From the NCBI GenBank assembly GCA_020634415.1, contig JACKBT010000018.1, positions 42,442 through 106,441 of the forward strand: 64,000 bases of DNA, read 5' to 3'. The stretch is from Ardenticatenaceae bacterium. Its GTDB lineage: Bacteria > Chloroflexota > Anaerolineae > Promineifilales > Promineifilaceae. The notes below the pieces were generated by a model. That model worked only from the letters and a program-made list of their open reading frames with translations, did no database searches and was not told the origin of the DNA. The number at the start of each line of letters is the position of its first letter. Position 1 is the first letter of the stretch. This document shows, in pieces, positions 16,281-25,825 of this stretch. The position numbers and the translations under genes are program-made.

Positions 16281-19007
16281 ATGAGCGGACGAGATTTTGT
16301 GATGGAGCATCTATTACCCACCAAACTATACCAGCCCCAACTGCGCTGTGGTTACGTCAGCCGTCCCCGCCTTCTGACGCGCTTAAATCGCGGCCTGGTC
16401 GGAAAGTTAACGCTTATTTCTGCTCCGGCCGGGTTTGGCAAAACCACCTTGTTGGCCGAATGGATTCGGGCATCGCAATTGGCAACGGACGGGTTGCGTT
16501 TGTCCAAATTTGCCTGGTTATCTTTGGATGAGGGCGATAATGATTTGTCACGTTTTTTGACTTACTTGGCGGCGGCTTTGCAAACGGCCGTTCCCACCCT
16601 CACCCCCTCCGTCCTGCCCCGCCTCCAAGCCACCAAAACCGTCCCCCCCGAAACCAGCCTCACCCTGCTCATCGCCGCCCTCAGCCGGGTAGAAGACAAA
16701 GTAGGACTCGTTCTCGATGATTATCATCTCATCAGCAATCCAGCCATTCATACCGCCTTGGCTTTTCTACTAGACCATCTGCCCCCGCAGTTGCACCTCA
16801 TAATCGCCAGCCGCAGCGACCCGCCTCTCAATCTGGCTCGTTGGCGAGTAAACAATGAGCTAAACGAAGTCCGAGCCGCCAATTTACGCTTCACGCCAGA
16901 TGAGACCATCCAATTTTTGCAGCAAGCCCTCGGTCATTCCCTCTCAGAAGCCACCACCAACCTACTCAGCCAACGCACCGAAGGGTGGGTCGCCGGGCTG
17001 CAGTTAGCAGCCTTATCATTGCGCGACCTAGACACAGCCGCCGTCACTGAATTTGTCACCAACTTTGGCGGCACCCATCGCCACATCTTCACCTATCTGG
17101 TTGAAGAAGTCCTGCAACGCCAGCCGCCCTTCATCCAACAATTTCTACTGCAAACAGCCTTTGTAGCTCGCTTAACAGCTCCCTTGTGTGATGCGGTGAC
17201 GGGACTAGATACCTGGGAAGTAGGAAGTTGGGAGTGGGGCGATCTGCCCCACTCCACTCGCCACTCTCAAGCCATTTTGGAATACCTGGCGACCAACAAC
17301 CTCTTTCTGGTGCCGTTGGATACAGTCAATAAATGGTTCCGCTACCATGCCCTTTTTGCCGAGGCACTCCAGGCACGCTTGCAAGAAATAAAACCAGAAC
17401 TTATCCCCCAGTTGCACCGTCGTGCCAGCCATTGGTATGCGGCTAACGGCCGTTCCGAACAAGCCATTCGCCACGCCCTGGCCGCACAAGACATCAACTT
17501 CGCCGCCGATCTGATCGAAACAACCGCCAACTGCTTCTGGACACAGGGACACCTGTGCATCCTCTTGAACTGGCTCAATGCCTTACCCGAAGCAGTCTTG
17601 ACCGAACGGCCGTCCCTCTGCCTGCTCCACGCCTGGCTCCTCCTCCTCCATGACCGTTGGGCAGAAGCCAGCCACCGGCTTCATCTGGTCGAGCAGCAGT
17701 TAGCCATTCTGCCCGCTGATGAGCCAATAACACGCCAACATCGCGGCCGTTGGGCCTCCATTCAGGGGGCTATGGTCGCGCTGCACCAAGACGCCGCCAC
17801 CGCCATCACCTGGATAGAATCGGCTTTGACCGATTTGCCCGCCGAAGATGTCCACTGGCAGCAGGTATCATTAATGGGCTTGGGGCTGGCACAGTTAGCT
17901 GAAGGGCAGGCCCAGGCGGCCATCACCACGCTGCACCAGACAGTTCAGGCTTGTGAACTATCGGATGATTTATACCTCGCTTTTGCGGCCTGGTGGCATC
18001 AGTCGGAAGCCAGTTGGGCGCAAGGCTGTTTGCACGACGCAGCCGCCTGCTTGCGCCGCCTGGAACTGCTGGCCGAGCGGGATAAAGGTAATTGGCTGGC
18101 ACTGACAGCCAATGCCGCTGTTGGCTGGGGGATGCTGGCCTATGAACGCAATGATCTGGCCCAGGCCGAACAGCTTTTAACGACGGCACTGCCCCAAATC
18201 TGGCCGGGCGGACAGCCGCGTGTCGCTTTGCAAGCCTACGTAACCTTAGCCCGCTTGGCTCAGGTGCGGGGGGATGCGGCAGAAATGCAGCATTATCTGG
18301 ATACGGCCGTTCACCTCACCCACAGCCACCACCTCATCCCCGAACAAAAAACAGTTGCCGCCATCACGGCCCGCTTGTATCTGGCCGAAGGCCAACTGCC
18401 AGAAGCCCACTGGCAGCTAGAGAATCAGGGAATCATGCGCGATACAGCACCCGACTTTCGCCATGAAATGGGGCTACTTTCGCTGGTGCGCCTCTACCTG
18501 GCCGAAAGGCAGACGGAGGCAGCACAGACACTTTTGGCACGGCTGCTGCCTTCGGCTGAGTTGGCGGGTCGGGATGGCTCCATAATGGAAATCTGCCTCT
18601 TGCAAGCATTGGCCCTGGCCCAAGACCAACAGCCAGATCGCGCCCTGGTTTGTCTCCAGCGTGCCTTGACCCTGGCTGAACCAGAGCAGTTTTGCCGGCT
18701 GTTTGTGAATGAAGGACGGCCGTTACGCTGCCTGCTGCAACAAATCAGCCCCCGGCCCCCTTATGTCGCCCATCTTCTGGCACAAATGGACGAAAACACA
18801 AGCCCCGCCCTGCTCGACCCCCTTACAGACCGGGAACTAGAAATCTTACATCTGGTGGCCGAGGGAGCTTCCAACCAAACCATCGCCAACCAGTTGGTCA
18901 TTAGCCTGGGCACAGTCAAGGGCCATATCAATCATATTTTGGGCAAGCTGGAGGCCCACAGCCGCACCGAAGCCGTCGCTCACAGCCGCGAATTGGGTAT
19001 CCTCTAA
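16281..19007 (+). CDS. MalT-like LuxR-family STAND regulator
   Basis: This 908-residue regulator has an N-terminal NTPase with P-loop APAGFGKTTLLAEW, Walker B region LVLDDYHLI and the SRSDPPLNLARWR sensor. Next come a winged-helix/arm region (EGWVAGLQLAALSLRD), a long TPR-like helical domain (about residues 390-820) and a C-terminal LuxR helix-turn-helix (LTDRELEILHLVAEGASN). Such proteins bind an inducer through the helical repeats and activate transcription. At about residues 313-327, just after the winged-helix part, there is an unusual Trp-rich segment (EVGSWEWGDLPHSTRHS) encoded by a DNA palindrome that resembles intergenic repeats elsewhere in the window. The start could also be ATG 16302. 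Confidence 0.9.
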   Translation: MSGRDFVMEHLLPTKLYQPQLRCGYVSRPRLLTRLNRGLVGKLTLISAPAGFGKTTLLAEWIRASQLATDGLRLSKFAWLSLDEGDNDLSRFLTYLAAALQTAVPTLTPSVLPRLQATKTVPPETSLTLLIAALSRVEDKVGLVLDDYHLISNPAIHTALAFLLDHLPPQLHLIIASRSDPPLNLARWRVNNELNEVRAANLRFTPDETIQFLQQALGHSLSEATTNLLSQRTEGWVAGLQLAALSLRDLDTAAVTEFVTNFGGTHRHIFTYLVEEVLQRQPPFIQQFLLQTAFVARLTAPLCDAVTGLDTWEVGSWEWGDLPHSTRHSQAILEYLATNNLFLVPLDTVNKWFRYHALFAEALQARLQEIKPELIPQLHRRASHWYAANGRSEQAIRHALAAQDINFAADLIETTANCFWTQGHLCILLNWLNALPEAVLTERPSLCLLHAWLLLLHDRWAEASHRLHLVEQQLAILPADEPITRQHRGRWASIQGAMVALHQDAATAITWIESALTDLPAEDVHWQQVSLMGLGLAQLAEGQAQAAITTLHQTVQACELSDDLYLAFAAWWHQSEASWAQGCLHDAAACLRRLELLAERDKGNWLALTANAAVGWGMLAYERNDLAQAEQLLTTALPQIWPGGQPRVALQAYVTLARLAQVRGDAAEMQHYLDTAVHLTHSHHLIPEQKTVAAITARLYLAEGQLPEAHWQLENQGIMRDTAPDFRHEMGLLSLVRLYLAERQTEAAQTLLARLLPSAELAGRDGSIMEICLLQALALAQDQQPDRALVCLQRALTLAEPEQFCRLFVNEGRPLRCLLQQISPRPPYVAHLLAQMDENTSPALLDPLTDRELEILHLVAEGASNQTIANQLVISLGTVKGHINHILGKLEAHSRTEAVAHSRELGIL
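17225..17272. repeat. REP-like palindrome inside the MalT-like gene
   Basis: GGAGTGGGGC (17231-17240) and GCCCCACTCC (17246-17255) form a perfect 10-bp stem around GATCT. The G-rich arm, GATCTGCC centre and C-rich arm with trailing CTC match the layout of the intergenic repeat at 57779-57872. The reading frame stays open, adding about 15 residues between two family-conserved segments. Confidence 0.5.
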
Positions 19008-19116
19008 CACAACATAACCTCAAACGTAACCAAAGTTAGATGCCAGCCCCCCAGAAGTGGGAGTATGCTGGCAGCATCATACTTAACTGTCTTTTTCAAC
19101 CATCACGAGGTGCCTC

Positions 19117-19503
19117 ATGCTAAACCATCTCCGCCAACGTGTGACTGAGGCTCTGGCCTCAACCCAATTCGCTACCCTTTCCACTTATGGGGCAGCCGCT
19201 TTACAAGCGACGCAGCTACCTTGTGAAGCTGTCGGGCTGCATCTATATCTGCTGCTGCCAGCAACATCAGACCACCTGCTAAACCTGGAAAGCCAGCCAG
19301 AGGTGGTGGTGACAACTACTGATTGGCAGTTGCGGGGAACGGCCGTTATCCTCACCCCCGCCAGCTACCCGCCCAACCTGGACCTCCTGCACAGAACAGA
19401 AGCCCAATGGAGCCGTCTACTGCAAATTCGGCCAGCCCAGTTCAACATTCGCCGTGCCAGCGGTTGGGGCTTCAGCGAAACGATTGACATCGAAGGGCAA
19501 TAA
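19117..19503 (+). CDS. Pyridoxamine-5'-phosphate-oxidase-like FMN split-barrel protein
   Basis: This 128-residue protein resembles small PNPOx-like proteins: an opening helix, QFATLSTYG, a LYLLLPATSDHLLNLE segment, and EVVVTTTDWQLRGTAVIL matching the barrel core. The FMN-binding residues cannot be verified by eye and the enzyme activity is unknown. The ATG at 19117 follows CGAGGTG. It is separated by about 110 bp from the MalT-like gene and runs convergently toward the VWA gene. Confidence 0.6.
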   Translation: MLNHLRQRVTEALASTQFATLSTYGAAALQATQLPCEAVGLHLYLLLPATSDHLLNLESQPEVVVTTTDWQLRGTAVILTPASYPPNLDLLHRTEAQWSRLLQIRPAQFNIRRASGWGFSETIDIEGQ

Positions 19504-19569
19504 GTGGCAGCGGCGGAACCAGCGGCCTAGATCGAATATCGGCGGCAGCCGGAGCAAAATGGGCACAAC

Positions 19570-22500
19570 CTAATCGGCGGCGCAGTTGACACTATGGGCG
19601 ATTTGGGCATAGATGGTGTTCAAATCATCGGTGGCCGGGGCAGGGTAATAATGCTGCGGTGTCGTCGCCATCGCCTGTAACAGAGCCGCGTTCACATCCA
19701 CCCCCAGACCAATGGTATAAATGGTAATGCCCTGGGCTTTGGCCTGCGCGGCTTCAGCCAACACCGTCGCCTCATCCGCGCCATTAGGCACACCATCTGT
19801 CAGCAGAATGATGACTGGCTTGTTGCCAGGGATGTGACGCGGGCCAACCAACTCTTGACGACTTTCACGCAGCGCCAGATCAAACCATGTGGGGCCGCCG
19901 CGCTCAACATGGAGGGCCTGAATCAGGCTGTCCACATCATCACTCAGGGGGTGTTCCAAAACAGCATCATTGGCAAAGGAAACGATGCCCGCCTGATCGC
20001 CAGGGAATTGCAGCAGGTGCAGAAATTCGGTGGCGGCGGCCTGAGCCGCAGCATATTTGCTCATGCCCCCGGCCGCCGTTGGCAAATCCATGCTAGACGA
20101 CCTATCGAGGGCCAGAATGATATCTGAGGTGTAGATGGATTGGTAACAAGCATCATGGGCGGCGAAGGGCAGATAGACAAATTGGGGCGGCACGGGAGGG
20201 GCTGTTATCTGAATGGTGTGCCCATCATACCCCACTCCGCCATCATCATCGGTGAGGGTGATGCTGGCGGTGAATGGGCCGCTGCTGCTGTAGGTGTGGG
20301 TTGTAACCAGCCAGCCGGATGTTGGTACTGTGCCGTCACCAAAATTCCAAACGGCCGTATGCGTATCCAACACGCCAGGGTCACTCATCACGGCGGTAAA
20401 TGTCACCAACTGCCCTGCCACCAGGGCCGGAGCCACTGCGGCCTTCGCCCCCTCCTCCACAGACAGTGCCACTGTGATCATGCCGTTTGTCAGTTCCACA
20501 TGCACCTGAAGCGGCAGCCCCGCCAACAACAAACCATCACCAAAATCCCACATACCGCTGTGCGTATCCAAAACGCCAGGGTCGGTGTAGAGGCCGGTAA
20601 AGGTGATGGCCTGCCCGGTAGTAATCTGCCAGGTTGAGGCGGTGAGGGTGACTTGGGGGGCCACGTTTTGTACGGTAACGGCCGTTACCGCCGTATCACT
20701 CAAAATGCCATTAGACACCAACAGGCCAATGGGCAGCACGGCATCATCCAACAAAGCCGCCGAAAACGTGGGGATGGGGCCAACCGCATCATCAAACAGC
20801 CCATCACCATCAAAATCCCAGGCGTAACTCAGGGGCAGCCCGTTGGGGTCGCTGGAGCCGCTGGCGTTGAGGCTGAGGCTGCTGCCCTCGTTGACGTTGT
20901 AGGGGCCGCCGGTAACGGCCGTTGGCGCCAACACCTCAACCAGCACCAGGCCCGCCGCCTGCCCCACTCCACCATCATCATCGCTGATGGTGACTGTGAC
21001 CGTGTATGCACCGGGAGTCGTGTACACATAGCTGGACACAAACGGCCCTGTGGCCGCTGGTGTGCCGTCGCCAAAATCCCAAACGGCCGTATGCGTATCC
21101 CCCACACCAGGGTCCGTAAAACTGCCCGTAAAGGTAATGGCCTGCCCCAATGGCACACTCCAACTAGAAGCCAGCAGCGTTACATCGGGCGCAACATTCA
21201 ACACCGTCACCGAAACAAAATCGGTAGCCGTCAGAAAGCCATTAGAAACGAGCAGGCCAACCGGATAACTGCCGTCATCCAAACTCATGGCTGAATACAG
21301 GGGAGCCGCCCCAATGGCATCGTCAAACAGCCCATCGCCATCAAAATCCCAGGCGTAACTCAGGGGGAAGCCATTGGGGTCGCTGGAGCCGCTGCCATCG
21401 AGGGGGATGCTGCTGCCCTCGTTGACACTGTAAGGGCCGCCAGCAACGGCCGTTGGCGCTAAAAGTTCAATCGTCACCACACCAAAGTCCTGCCCCACAC
21501 CGCCATCATCATCGGTCACGGTGAGGACAATGGTGTATTGACCGGGCGAAACATAGACATGGCTGGTCAGCAAAGCCCCATTACTTATGGGTGAAGCATC
21601 GCCAAAAGTCCAGGTATTGCTGTGCGTGTCCAGCCCCCCAGGGTCTGTCACCGTGCCGGTGAAGGTGATGGGTTGGCCCGGCAGCGTGTTCCAGGTAGAC
21701 GCAGCCAGAGCCACCTGCGGGGCAACGTTTAACACGGTCACGGTGCTGCTGTCACTGCTGATAGATATGCCGTTATCAACTTGCAGGACAATGGGATAGA
21801 CACCATCATCCAACAAAGCGGCCGAAAAAGCGGGGGTTACGCCCGTCGCGTCATCAAACTGCCCATCGTTATCAAAATCCCAGGCGTAGACGAGGGGCAG
21901 ATTTTGCGGATCGGTGGAGCTGCTGCCGTTGAGGATGACCGTGCTGCCTTCGTTGACCGTGTAGGGGCCGCCAGCAACGGCCGTTGGCACGGTAGAGAGA
22001 ACATGGACAACGGCCGCAGCCGTGGCCGTCAGCCCCTCATTGCTGTCTACCGCAACAGTGTTGGTAATGAGTGCGCCATGGGGCGCAGTGCCATTCACCT
22101 GCACCAGCATGGTGATAACCGTTGTGCTGCTGCCGCTGAGCGCACCGAGCGGCCAGGTGACAAGGCCATTGCCATCTGGCCCGCTGTAGGGGGCTGTTGC
22201 GCCCACGAAGCTGGTTTGCGGCGGCACCACATCCCGAACGACCAAGCCTGTTAGCGGAGCCGCCTCGTAGGTGGAGACGGTCATGGTATAGAGCAGGGTG
22301 GCACCGGGCGAGACGGGATCGGGATCGGCCGTTTTCGACACACTCAAGGCGGCACAATCCACCAGCCAGGCCACGCTCTGCCGCCCGGCCAGCAAATTGT
22401 CCTTCTTCAAATAGGCATTGTCATATTGCGACAGCCAGTTGGAATCGGCCGTTAAAATGACACAGCCATTGCCCACCGAGCCAGCCGCCATCCCCGGCAC

Positions 22501-23256
22501 TTGCGCCGGGCTGGCGTCACCGTCGGTGGTCAAAATGGCACTAGGCGTGGCCGCCAGCCAGGAACTACGCAAGAATTCAACCTCGCCCACATTGGCATAA
22601 AGGGGGTGTGGGGCAAAATTATCAGGCTGATAGATGACCCAGGTATCGGTAATCACAGGCGGGGCGGCGGGATCGGAATCTGTGGGGTCGCTGACCACGC
22701 CCGTGTTGCTGCCCATCTGCAAATAGCCAAACGCCTGGAAGATGGCTTGTGTGCTCGCCTTAAATGGCCCCCAGTCGCCGCCAGCCAGCAGCCCATGCCC
22801 GCTGGCCACCCAGCTTTGCAGCAGCGCGGCCTCACTTGCGCTGTAGTTTGCTGTGAGAAAACTATTTTGCGCCAACCCTTGTATCCAAAGCACCGCCACA
22901 CAGGCTGGAATCGGCCCGCCGCTTAGGTCTACTGTGCCCACGCTAAAGCCATCGGCTTCAAGGGCACTGAGGAACCCCATGACATCCTGGGGGATTTGCC
23001 CCTTAGAAATCTCAAACCCCACGACGGGTGGCGGCAATGTGGCGCAGTCTACGGGGTCGGTGAGGGGGAAACGGCCGTTTTCCTCGCCAACAGGTATAAA
23101 GGGCGTACCCGATCCCGTCGCTGAGGGACGCGGCGTCGTACTTGCCGCTTCAGGCATCAGGCCCGCGTTCACACTTTGCAGACTCGCTTGTAAAAAAATC
23201 ATCGCCGCTGCGACCAGGATCAGAATCAACAAGATGATGGCAGATCGCCTATTCAT
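19570..23256 (-). CDS. Secreted DUF11-PKD-VWA surface protein
   Basis: This 1228-residue protein starts with a signal/anchor helix (ILLILILVAAAMIFLQ). Residues about 60-300 look like a flavodoxin-like or DUF4350-type module (HGLLAGGDWGPF). A DUF11 repeat (KTADPDPVSPG, about residue 304-420) follows, then several PKD domains (GGPYxVNEGSS, WDFGDG) to about residue 1020. A C-terminal von Willebrand A domain has an intact MIDAS start, DRSSSMD, at about residue 1050, then LLTDGVPNG. A YLPFAAHD segment precedes the VWA part. The protein probably mediates adhesion or binds surface ligands. It lies downstream of the copper/cupredoxin cluster on the same strand, but a repeat element separates them. 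Confidence 0.87.
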   Translation of the reverse strand: MNRRSAIILLILILVAAAMIFLQASLQSVNAGLMPEAASTTPRPSATGSGTPFIPVGEENGRFPLTDPVDCATLPPPVVGFEISKGQIPQDVMGFLSALEADGFSVGTVDLSGGPIPACVAVLWIQGLAQNSFLTANYSASEAALLQSWVASGHGLLAGGDWGPFKASTQAIFQAFGYLQMGSNTGVVSDPTDSDPAAPPVITDTWVIYQPDNFAPHPLYANVGEVEFLRSSWLAATPSAILTTDGDASPAQVPGMAAGSVGNGCVILTADSNWLSQYDNAYLKKDNLLAGRQSVAWLVDCAALSVSKTADPDPVSPGATLLYTMTVSTYEAAPLTGLVVRDVVPPQTSFVGATAPYSGPDGNGLVTWPLGALSGSSTTVITMLVQVNGTAPHGALITNTVAVDSNEGLTATAAAVVHVLSTVPTAVAGGPYTVNEGSTVILNGSSSTDPQNLPLVYAWDFDNDGQFDDATGVTPAFSAALLDDGVYPIVLQVDNGISISSDSSTVTVLNVAPQVALAASTWNTLPGQPITFTGTVTDPGGLDTHSNTWTFGDASPISNGALLTSHVYVSPGQYTIVLTVTDDDGGVGQDFGVVTIELLAPTAVAGGPYSVNEGSSIPLDGSGSSDPNGFPLSYAWDFDGDGLFDDAIGAAPLYSAMSLDDGSYPVGLLVSNGFLTATDFVSVTVLNVAPDVTLLASSWSVPLGQAITFTGSFTDPGVGDTHTAVWDFGDGTPAATGPFVSSYVYTTPGAYTVTVTISDDDGGVGQAAGLVLVEVLAPTAVTGGPYNVNEGSSLSLNASGSSDPNGLPLSYAWDFDGDGLFDDAVGPIPTFSAALLDDAVLPIGLLVSNGILSDTAVTAVTVQNVAPQVTLTASTWQITTGQAITFTGLYTDPGVLDTHSGMWDFGDGLLLAGLPLQVHVELTNGMITVALSVEEGAKAAVAPALVAGQLVTFTAVMSDPGVLDTHTAVWNFGDGTVPTSGWLVTTHTYSSSGPFTASITLTDDDGGVGYDGHTIQITAPPVPPQFVYLPFAAHDACYQSIYTSDIILALDRSSSMDLPTAAGGMSKYAAAQAAATEFLHLLQFPGDQAGIVSFANDAVLEHPLSDDVDSLIQALHVERGGPTWFDLALRESRQELVGPRHIPGNKPVIILLTDGVPNGADEATVLAEAAQAKAQGITIYTIGLGVDVNAALLQAMATTPQHYYPAPATDDLNTIYAQIAHSVNCAAD

Positions 23257-23336
23257 GACAGCCTCTTTTGCCTGTTTATCAGGAAGGGGTTTGAAAGTAA
23301 GTGTTCGTTTTTAGCTGTGAAATGAGGTACGAAACG

Positions 23337-23421
23337 GAGTGGAGACTAGAGACTAGAGATTGGCCCAGTCGCCAGTCTCTAGTCTCCTATCTCCTGCTGA
23401 ACAATGAAGCTATTTGTGAAG
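23337..23421. repeat. Palindromic repeat family 1, copy A
   Basis: Arms GGAGACTAGAGACTAGAGAT and its near complement (AGTCTCTAGTCTCC) flank a short centre, followed by a shared tail CTCCTGCTGAACAATGAAGC and TATTTGTGAA. Copies with the same tail lie at 57779-57872 and, inverted, at 60614-60765. The element overlaps the 3' end of the CopC-CopD gene and supplies its stop codon. Confidence 0.7.
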
Positions 23422-25277
23422 CTTACTAAAGATTGGGGAAGGATGGGAGAGCGATGGCTGCGTCGGGTCAGCGCCACGCCGGCGAGCAGCAAGAATATGA
23501 AGAAAGCGGCGGCACTGGTTAACAGCGGCTGCCAGGGATAATTAGAAACCAGGACAGGACGTGTTTCCCCTGCCGACCCTACGGTCCAGTCAAACTGGGC
23601 CACACTATCTTCCAGGCCATCCCGCCGCACCACCACATCCATGTGCCACAGCCCAGATAGGTTGAGTTGGTTGCCGCCAATGAGGTAGTAGCCCGGTTCA
23701 ATCTCTTCGGCATCCAGCGAGACGAGGCCCAGGTCTTGTTCCTGGTAGTTCAGCCGGACAATGACCCGCACAATTTCGGCCGGGGCTGGTTTGCGCTGAC
23801 TGACGGCCCGCACGGTGATGACGTTTTGGCCGGGTTGATTGGGTTTGATGGTCAGCGTGACGAACATGTCTGCCACCGTCTGGCTGAGGGTGCTGGGGAT
23901 GATTTCGGTTGGTTGGAATTCACGCCCCTGGGCGGTAGGCGAGGCCGTGAGGAGGCCCGTTAGCAGGATGATGCTTAAACCGAGTGTGCTTTCTGCCAGC
24001 AGGAGGCGGGGTAGACGGGCCAGGGAGAAGGGTGTCCAACCCGAAGGGCGGCGTAGTAAACGGCCGATCACCCCCGCCACTTGTGGATGCAGCAGCATCG
24101 AATTCAGGCCGCCCACAAAGCCAGCCGCCAGCATGAAACCCGTTTTCACCAGCACTGTTTGGCCATACGGTGTCAGCAGCAGCGCATCGAGTGAGACGGC
24201 CTGACGGCCCAGGCTGTAAAGCCCAGTAATGAGCAGCAGCCCCACGCTCATGGCGGCAAAACGGCCGAATGGCCGCCAACCCACCTGCAACAGACTCTTG
24301 GCCTGCGCTGGCTGTTGGTACACCGTGGGCAGCAGGCCAATCAGCAGGGCCAGCAGGCCGCCAACCCAAAAGCTGGCCCCCGTCAGGTGCAGCATGTCGG
24401 CGACAAGGGCTAAGGTGACGTGGCTGGTGAGGGCGGCGGCGTGGCTGGTGAGGGATTGCAGGAGGAGCAGGAGCAGGCCGAGAAGAAGGGGGATGTGGGG
24501 GGAGAACGGCCGTTTCCCCCCCGCCAACACCAGCAGCACGACCAACACAGCCTGCCGCGCCCACCACAAAACGCCCAGGCGCGTCTGGCTCAGCCACTGC
24601 CAGGTGGCAAGTGGCAGCGAAGCCCCTAGCAGGTTGTTTTGCTGCAAGCTGTACCCCTGCCAAACGGCCCAGGCCGCCCCCAACAGCAGCAATAGGCCAA
24701 TGCAGAGCCGCACCCAACGCCCCAGGCGGCTGTGTGCCTGAGGCCACATGTCTAGCTGGTTAGGCCCGTTCAAGACAAAGGTGAGAATTGCCAAACCACC
24801 CACAAGGCTTAACAAAAAGGTGAAATGGAGCCAGCGCAGCAGCACTTCGGGCCAGGGAACGGCCGTTGTTTCTGGGGCCACCACCACCTGGCCCAAATCT
24901 GCCTGTTCGCCTACGCCAAAGACCACCAGCCCCTGCGTAAAATGGCCGTCGCGGGTGGACAGCACTTTCCACAAGATGCTGTATGCGCCATCGGCCAGCG
25001 TGGGCAGTTGGATGAGCATCAGGGTGGGTTCAAGGGGGTCGGTGCTGATGGTGATGTCGGTGAGGGAACGGCCGTCTTCGTTTAAGATTTGGGCGGTGCT
25101 AAATTTGGGGGAGATGGCTTCGCTAAACCAGAGGCGAACGACTTGGGGCGCAGTGGTAAAGACGGTGCCATCGGCTGGCTCCGAACGGAGCAGCGTGGCA
25201 TGGGCGCGAGCCGTATGGGGTTGGCCGAATAAAAGAATGAGCAAAAGGGTGAGTAAACAAGCCTTGGCTATCTTCAT
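23379..25277 (-). CDS. CopC-CopD fusion copper-handling membrane protein
   Basis: This is a 632-residue fusion. After a signal peptide, a CopC domain (about residues 26-125) begins HATLLRSEPADG and includes DGHFTQG, consistent with a periplasmic or extracellular Cu-binding beta-sandwich. Residues about 140-450 hold eight or so hydrophobic helices of CopD type. Residues about 460-590 form another extracytoplasmic beta domain (TLIKPNQPGQN-like), then a final helix. The family is linked to copper uptake or resistance. The last residues (about TNSFIVQQEIGD) and the stop are encoded by a repeat element, so the original C-terminus has been replaced or extended. It lies 11 bp after a separate CopC gene. 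Confidence 0.88.
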   Translation of the reverse strand: MKIAKACLLTLLLILLFGQPHTARAHATLLRSEPADGTVFTTAPQVVRLWFSEAISPKFSTAQILNEDGRSLTDITISTDPLEPTLMLIQLPTLADGAYSILWKVLSTRDGHFTQGLVVFGVGEQADLGQVVVAPETTAVPWPEVLLRWLHFTFLLSLVGGLAILTFVLNGPNQLDMWPQAHSRLGRWVRLCIGLLLLLGAAWAVWQGYSLQQNNLLGASLPLATWQWLSQTRLGVLWWARQAVLVVLLVLAGGKRPFSPHIPLLLGLLLLLLQSLTSHAAALTSHVTLALVADMLHLTGASFWVGGLLALLIGLLPTVYQQPAQAKSLLQVGWRPFGRFAAMSVGLLLITGLYSLGRQAVSLDALLLTPYGQTVLVKTGFMLAAGFVGGLNSMLLHPQVAGVIGRLLRRPSGWTPFSLARLPRLLLAESTLGLSIILLTGLLTASPTAQGREFQPTEIIPSTLSQTVADMFVTLTIKPNQPGQNVITVRAVSQRKPAPAEIVRVIVRLNYQEQDLGLVSLDAEEIEPGYYLIGGNQLNLSGLWHMDVVVRRDGLEDSVAQFDWTVGSAGETRPVLVSNYPWQPLLTSAAAFFIFLLLAGVALTRRSHRSPILPQSLVSFTNSFIVQQEIGD

Positions 25278-25288
25278 AGTCGTTCTGT

Positions 25289-25825
25289 TCAGGTTGTTCG
25301 CCGCCGCCAGAAGAGGGCCGCCAGACCACCGACAAGGGCGATGGCGATGGTGATGAAGACGGCCGTTTGGGAGGATTGGCTGGTGGTTGAGGCGGCTGTG
25401 GGATCAAAGGCTGCTTCGCGGGGGTCTGGCTGGCCGACCATGAATATGATCGTGCCTTCTGAGATGTCGCCATCCAGAAGAGCAGCTTGCCAGTAGACGG
25501 TGTAGATGCCCTCGGGCAGGGAGGGGGCAACGGCCGTCATGGAAGCATGTTGGGGATCGTGTAAATCTACCCCGCCGCTTTCCACAGTCTCCCCTCGGCT
25601 GTTGTACAGCGTCAGATGGCTGTTGGCGCTGACCAATTCTTCGCTAAACCAGACCACAACTTCATCTGGCGGCTGGGCCAGCCTGGCTCCGGCCATGGGT
25701 TCAGAGCGCAGCAGCACTGCACTGTGTGCGCCCACCTGGCCCACGATGCCCACGATTAAAAGCAGAACGAGTCCAAATTGAAAAGTTAATTTTTTCACAG
25801 CAGTTTTTTTACTGTACTGGGACAT
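25289..25825 (-). CDS. CopC-domain protein with C-terminal anchor
   Basis: This 178-residue protein has a signal peptide (FGLVLLLIVGIVGQVGAHS), and the mature part begins with the canonical CopC His (HSAVLLRSEPMAG). The domain includes VVWFSEELV and LLDGDISEGTI, close to the CopC fold, although the second-site His found in many CopC proteins (DGHxxxG) is replaced by DGDISEG. A C-terminal membrane helix followed by RRR anchors it. The start at 25825 gives the natural signal peptide; longer in-frame starts add implausible sequence. The start overlaps the stop of the upstream gene by about 16 bp, indicating an operon. Confidence 0.85.
   Translation of the reverse strand: MSQYSKKTAVKKLTFQFGLVLLLIVGIVGQVGAHSAVLLRSEPMAGARLAQPPDEVVVWFSEELVSANSHLTLYNSRGETVESGGVDLHDPQHASMTAVAPSLPEGIYTVYWQAALLDGDISEGTIIFMVGQPDPREAAFDPTAASTTSQSSQTAVFITIAIALVGGLAALFWRRRTT

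Noticed and set aside
19041..19073. Possible terminator after the MalT-like gene
   Set aside because: TGCCAGC and GCTGGCA can pair, but the stem is interrupted and no T-run follows. Too weak to annotate.
20140..22926. Several plus-strand open frames opposite the PKD-VWA gene
   Set aside because: They overlap the PKD repeats in antisense and repeat with the same period. No independent gene features.
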